This document shows, one piece after another, positions 6,933 to 8,898 of a DNA stretch of 8,898 nt. The notes under the pieces were generated by a model that was not told the origin of the DNA, did no database searches, and was given only the letters and a program-made list of their open reading frames with translations. Position 1 is the first letter of the stretch; each line of letters begins with the position of its first letter. Source of the stretch: Chlorobiales bacterium (GTDB lineage Bacteria; Bacteroidota; Chlorobiia; Chlorobiales; Chlorobiaceae); the NCBI GenBank assembly GCA_022360355.1, contig JAKSCY010000593.1, positions 1-8,898 on the forward strand, given 5' to 3'. The position numbers were made by a program, and so were the translations under genes.

Positions 6933-8888
6933 ATTACAGACCCAGATAACGACAGCAATCCGGAATTGAGTTCACATCATCTCGAAATAATCCTCAGCGC
7001 ACTGGGAAAGGCAAAAAAAGGCAGTGCTTCATCGCCATATTACATACCGAGAATCTGGCAGGACAACAATACCGGAATGTCGGAGGTCTCCCCGGTCGAG
7101 TATTACAAGCAAATTCTCGAAACGTTGCTCTCACGAAAACCGCTTCCGCTTTCGCTGCCGGGCACATCAGCAAATGAATGGACCCGTAACAGTCTTGTCT
7201 ACAACCTGTTCGTCCGTCTTACCACGGCGTTCGACCACAACCGCGACGGCTCGGTATCTGCCAAACCGCTCCCCTGCGGCTTCCGCGAAACAGGGACGTT
7301 CCTTAAATCAATTGCACTGCTCCCTTATCTTGAACGCCTCGGAATCAATACCATTTACCTTCTTCCGGTAACCATGCCGGGCCAAACGAATAAAAAGGGA
7401 AACCTCGGATCACCCTATGCAGTCAAGAATCCTCAACAGATCGATCCGCTGCTGGCTGAACCGGTACTCGGGCTTTCTGCGGAAACGGAATTCACAGCCT
7501 TCATGGAGGCTGCCCACATTACGGGATTGCGGGTGGTTCTCGAATTTGTTTTCAGAACAACATCGGTTGACAGCGACTGGGTAGAAGAACATCCCGACTG
7601 GTATTACTGGCTGCGGGCGAACCCTGAAGGGTTCTTACCTGAATCATACGCCCCGCCTGTGTTTGACCAGGAAACACTCCATGCGATCTATGAAAAGGTA
7701 GATAAACATGATTTTTCCTCTCTTCCCGCACCTTCGGAGAGTTTCAGGCAACAATTTACGGAAACACCGGAAAGGATCTCCATATCGGAAAAAGGAGTAC
7801 GAGGCGTAACTGCTGACGGCACGACATGCACCGTGGCGAGCGCCTTTTCCGACTGGCCCCCTGACGATACACAACCCCCATGGACAGACGTAGCCTACCT
7901 GAAACTGCACCGGCACGAATCGTTCAACTATATCGCATACAATACGATACGAATGTACGACACCGGACTCGACCGGCCTGAATATGTCAACAGGGAGCTG
8001 TGGGATGCCATTATCGGAATCATCCCGTACTTTCAGGAGCACTATGCCATAAACGGAGCAATGATCGATATGGGCCATGCTCTTCCCTCGGCACTGAAAG
8101 CTGCCATCGTAGAAAAAGCGCGAGAGAACAATCCTGATTTTGCTTTCTGGGATGAAAACTTCGATCCTTCTCCCTCGATCAGGGAAGAAGGGTTCAATGC
8201 AGTTTTCGGCTCGTTACCGTTTGTCATTCAGGACCCTGTATACATCAGAGGGCTTCTCAACTACCTGAACAAAACCGGCGTGGTTGTTCCTTTTTTCGGA
8301 ACCGGTGAAAATCATAACACCCCGAGAGTATGCCACAATCTTGATGGAAAAACATCAGGAAGAAACCGATCCAGATTCATATTCGGCCTTGCGATGGTGC
8401 TTCCGTCTATACCGTTTATTCATTCCGGTATGGAAATCTGTGAACCAAAACCGGTAAACCTCGGACTGAACTTCACGCCGGAAGACAGAGAAAAATGGCC
8501 CGCCGAAAAGCTGCCGCTCTTCAGCGCCTGCAATTACGACTGGTCAGACTGCAACAACCTTGAACCACTGACGGATTTCATCAACACCATGCTTTCTCTG
8601 CGCAGCAGGTATGCGGAAATCATACAAAACGGCAATCCCGGCTCCCTCACCCTGCCATTTGTCTCCTCCCCCGAACTGCTTGCAATCATGCGCAGCACAC
8701 AAGACAAGAGCCTTCTTTTTATCGGAAACAGCAATCCGGAAAATAATGTTGCCGGGTACATGGAATTTCACCAGAAAAGTTTTACGCTAACAGATATGGT
8801 ATCCGGAACCGTTTACCCGGTGACCGGCCACAGACTTCAACTTGAAACGGAACCGGGGCAGTGCCTTCTATTCGAGGTGCCAGCATAG
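6924..8888 (+). CDS. GH13 (alpha-amylase superfamily) protein with non-canonical active-site motifs
   Basis: 654 residues, stop TAG at 8886-8888. The start is TTG at 6924: an in-frame stop at 6912-6914 excludes any upstream start, and the next candidate is TTG at 6966. The (beta/alpha)8 fold of GH13 is recognisable from [15 protein letters not shown] (135-149), [14 protein letters not shown] (162-175), [14 protein letters not shown] (201-214), NGAMIDMGH (377-385), FWDENFD (408-414), [10 protein letters not shown] (459-468) and PFIHSGMEI (497-505), with a beta-rich C-terminal domain from about 575. By position, the nucleophile (D382) and acid/base (E411) are kept. The arginine two residues before the nucleophile is M380, the region IV aspartate is N465, and the region I D-x-V-x-N-H is E207-F-V-F-R-T. 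The [14 protein letters not shown] stretch recalls GlgE-type maltosyltransferases. No signal peptide, so probably cytoplasmic and connected with alpha-glucan or glycogen. Activity and specificity cannot be assigned. Confidence 0.85.
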   Translation: MYNITDPDNDSNPELSSHHLEIILSALGKAKKGSASSPYYIPRIWQDNNTGMSEVSPVEYYKQILETLLSRKPLPLSLPGTSANEWTRNSLVYNLFVRLTTAFDHNRDGSVSAKPLPCGFRETGTFLKSIALLPYLERLGINTIYLLPVTMPGQTNKKGNLGSPYAVKNPQQIDPLLAEPVLGLSAETEFTAFMEAAHITGLRVVLEFVFRTTSVDSDWVEEHPDWYYWLRANPEGFLPESYAPPVFDQETLHAIYEKVDKHDFSSLPAPSESFRQQFTETPERISISEKGVRGVTADGTTCTVASAFSDWPPDDTQPPWTDVAYLKLHRHESFNYIAYNTIRMYDTGLDRPEYVNRELWDAIIGIIPYFQEHYAINGAMIDMGHALPSALKAAIVEKARENNPDFAFWDENFDPSPSIREEGFNAVFGSLPFVIQDPVYIRGLLNYLNKTGVVVPFFGTGENHNTPRVCHNLDGKTSGRNRSRFIFGLAMVLPSIPFIHSGMEICEPKPVNLGLNFTPEDREKWPAEKLPLFSACNYDWSDCNNLEPLTDFINTMLSLRSRYAEIIQNGNPGSLTLPFVSSPELLAIMRSTQDKSLLFIGNSNPENNVAGYMEFHQKSFTLTDMVSGTVYPVTGHRLQLETEPGQCLLFEVPA

Positions 8889-8898
8889 CCTCAGATAC

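Overview
The window holds seven protein-coding genes, no RNA gene, no mobile element and no CRISPR array. Six genes run on the minus strand. The seventh, at the right end, runs on the plus strand, diverging from truA. Base composition is moderate and fairly even, and nothing looks recently transferred. The combination of a single-domain ArsA-family ATPase with an HSP20-like C-terminus, an AroF-type DAHP synthase and inconsistent Shine-Dalgarno use suggests a green sulfur bacterium (Chlorobium/Prosthecochloris group). This is an inference from family knowledge; no marker gene in the window proves it.

Layout. 22-1155 (-) is a large GNAT-like acetyltransferase of unknown substrate. 1191-1215 is a terminator for the small membrane-protein gene 1243-1446 (-, DUF2892/YgaP-like), which lies 46 bases downstream of the DAHP synthase gene 1493-2560 (-, aroF type, first step of the shikimate pathway). 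2787-2816 is a strong terminator that ends the ArsA-family ATPase gene 2848-4053 (-). After a 245-base spacer rich in inverted repeats comes 4299-6077 (-), a secreted MltD-like lytic transglycosylase with four LysM repeats. truA follows at 6168-6911 (-, tRNA pseudouridine synthase). The divergent gene 6924-8888 (+) encodes a GH13 (alpha-amylase superfamily) protein whose catalytic motifs deviate from the canonical ones.

The genes do not form an obvious pathway. They are a housekeeping set (aromatic amino acid synthesis, tRNA modification, peptidoglycan remodelling) with a few lineage-specific proteins of unknown role. The items most worth a second look are the GH13-like protein with an altered active site, the two TGTACA palindromes exactly 20 bases apart in the truA/GH13 divergent region, and the ArsA-like ATPase that lacks arsenite-binding cysteines. 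I see no convincing new multi-gene system.
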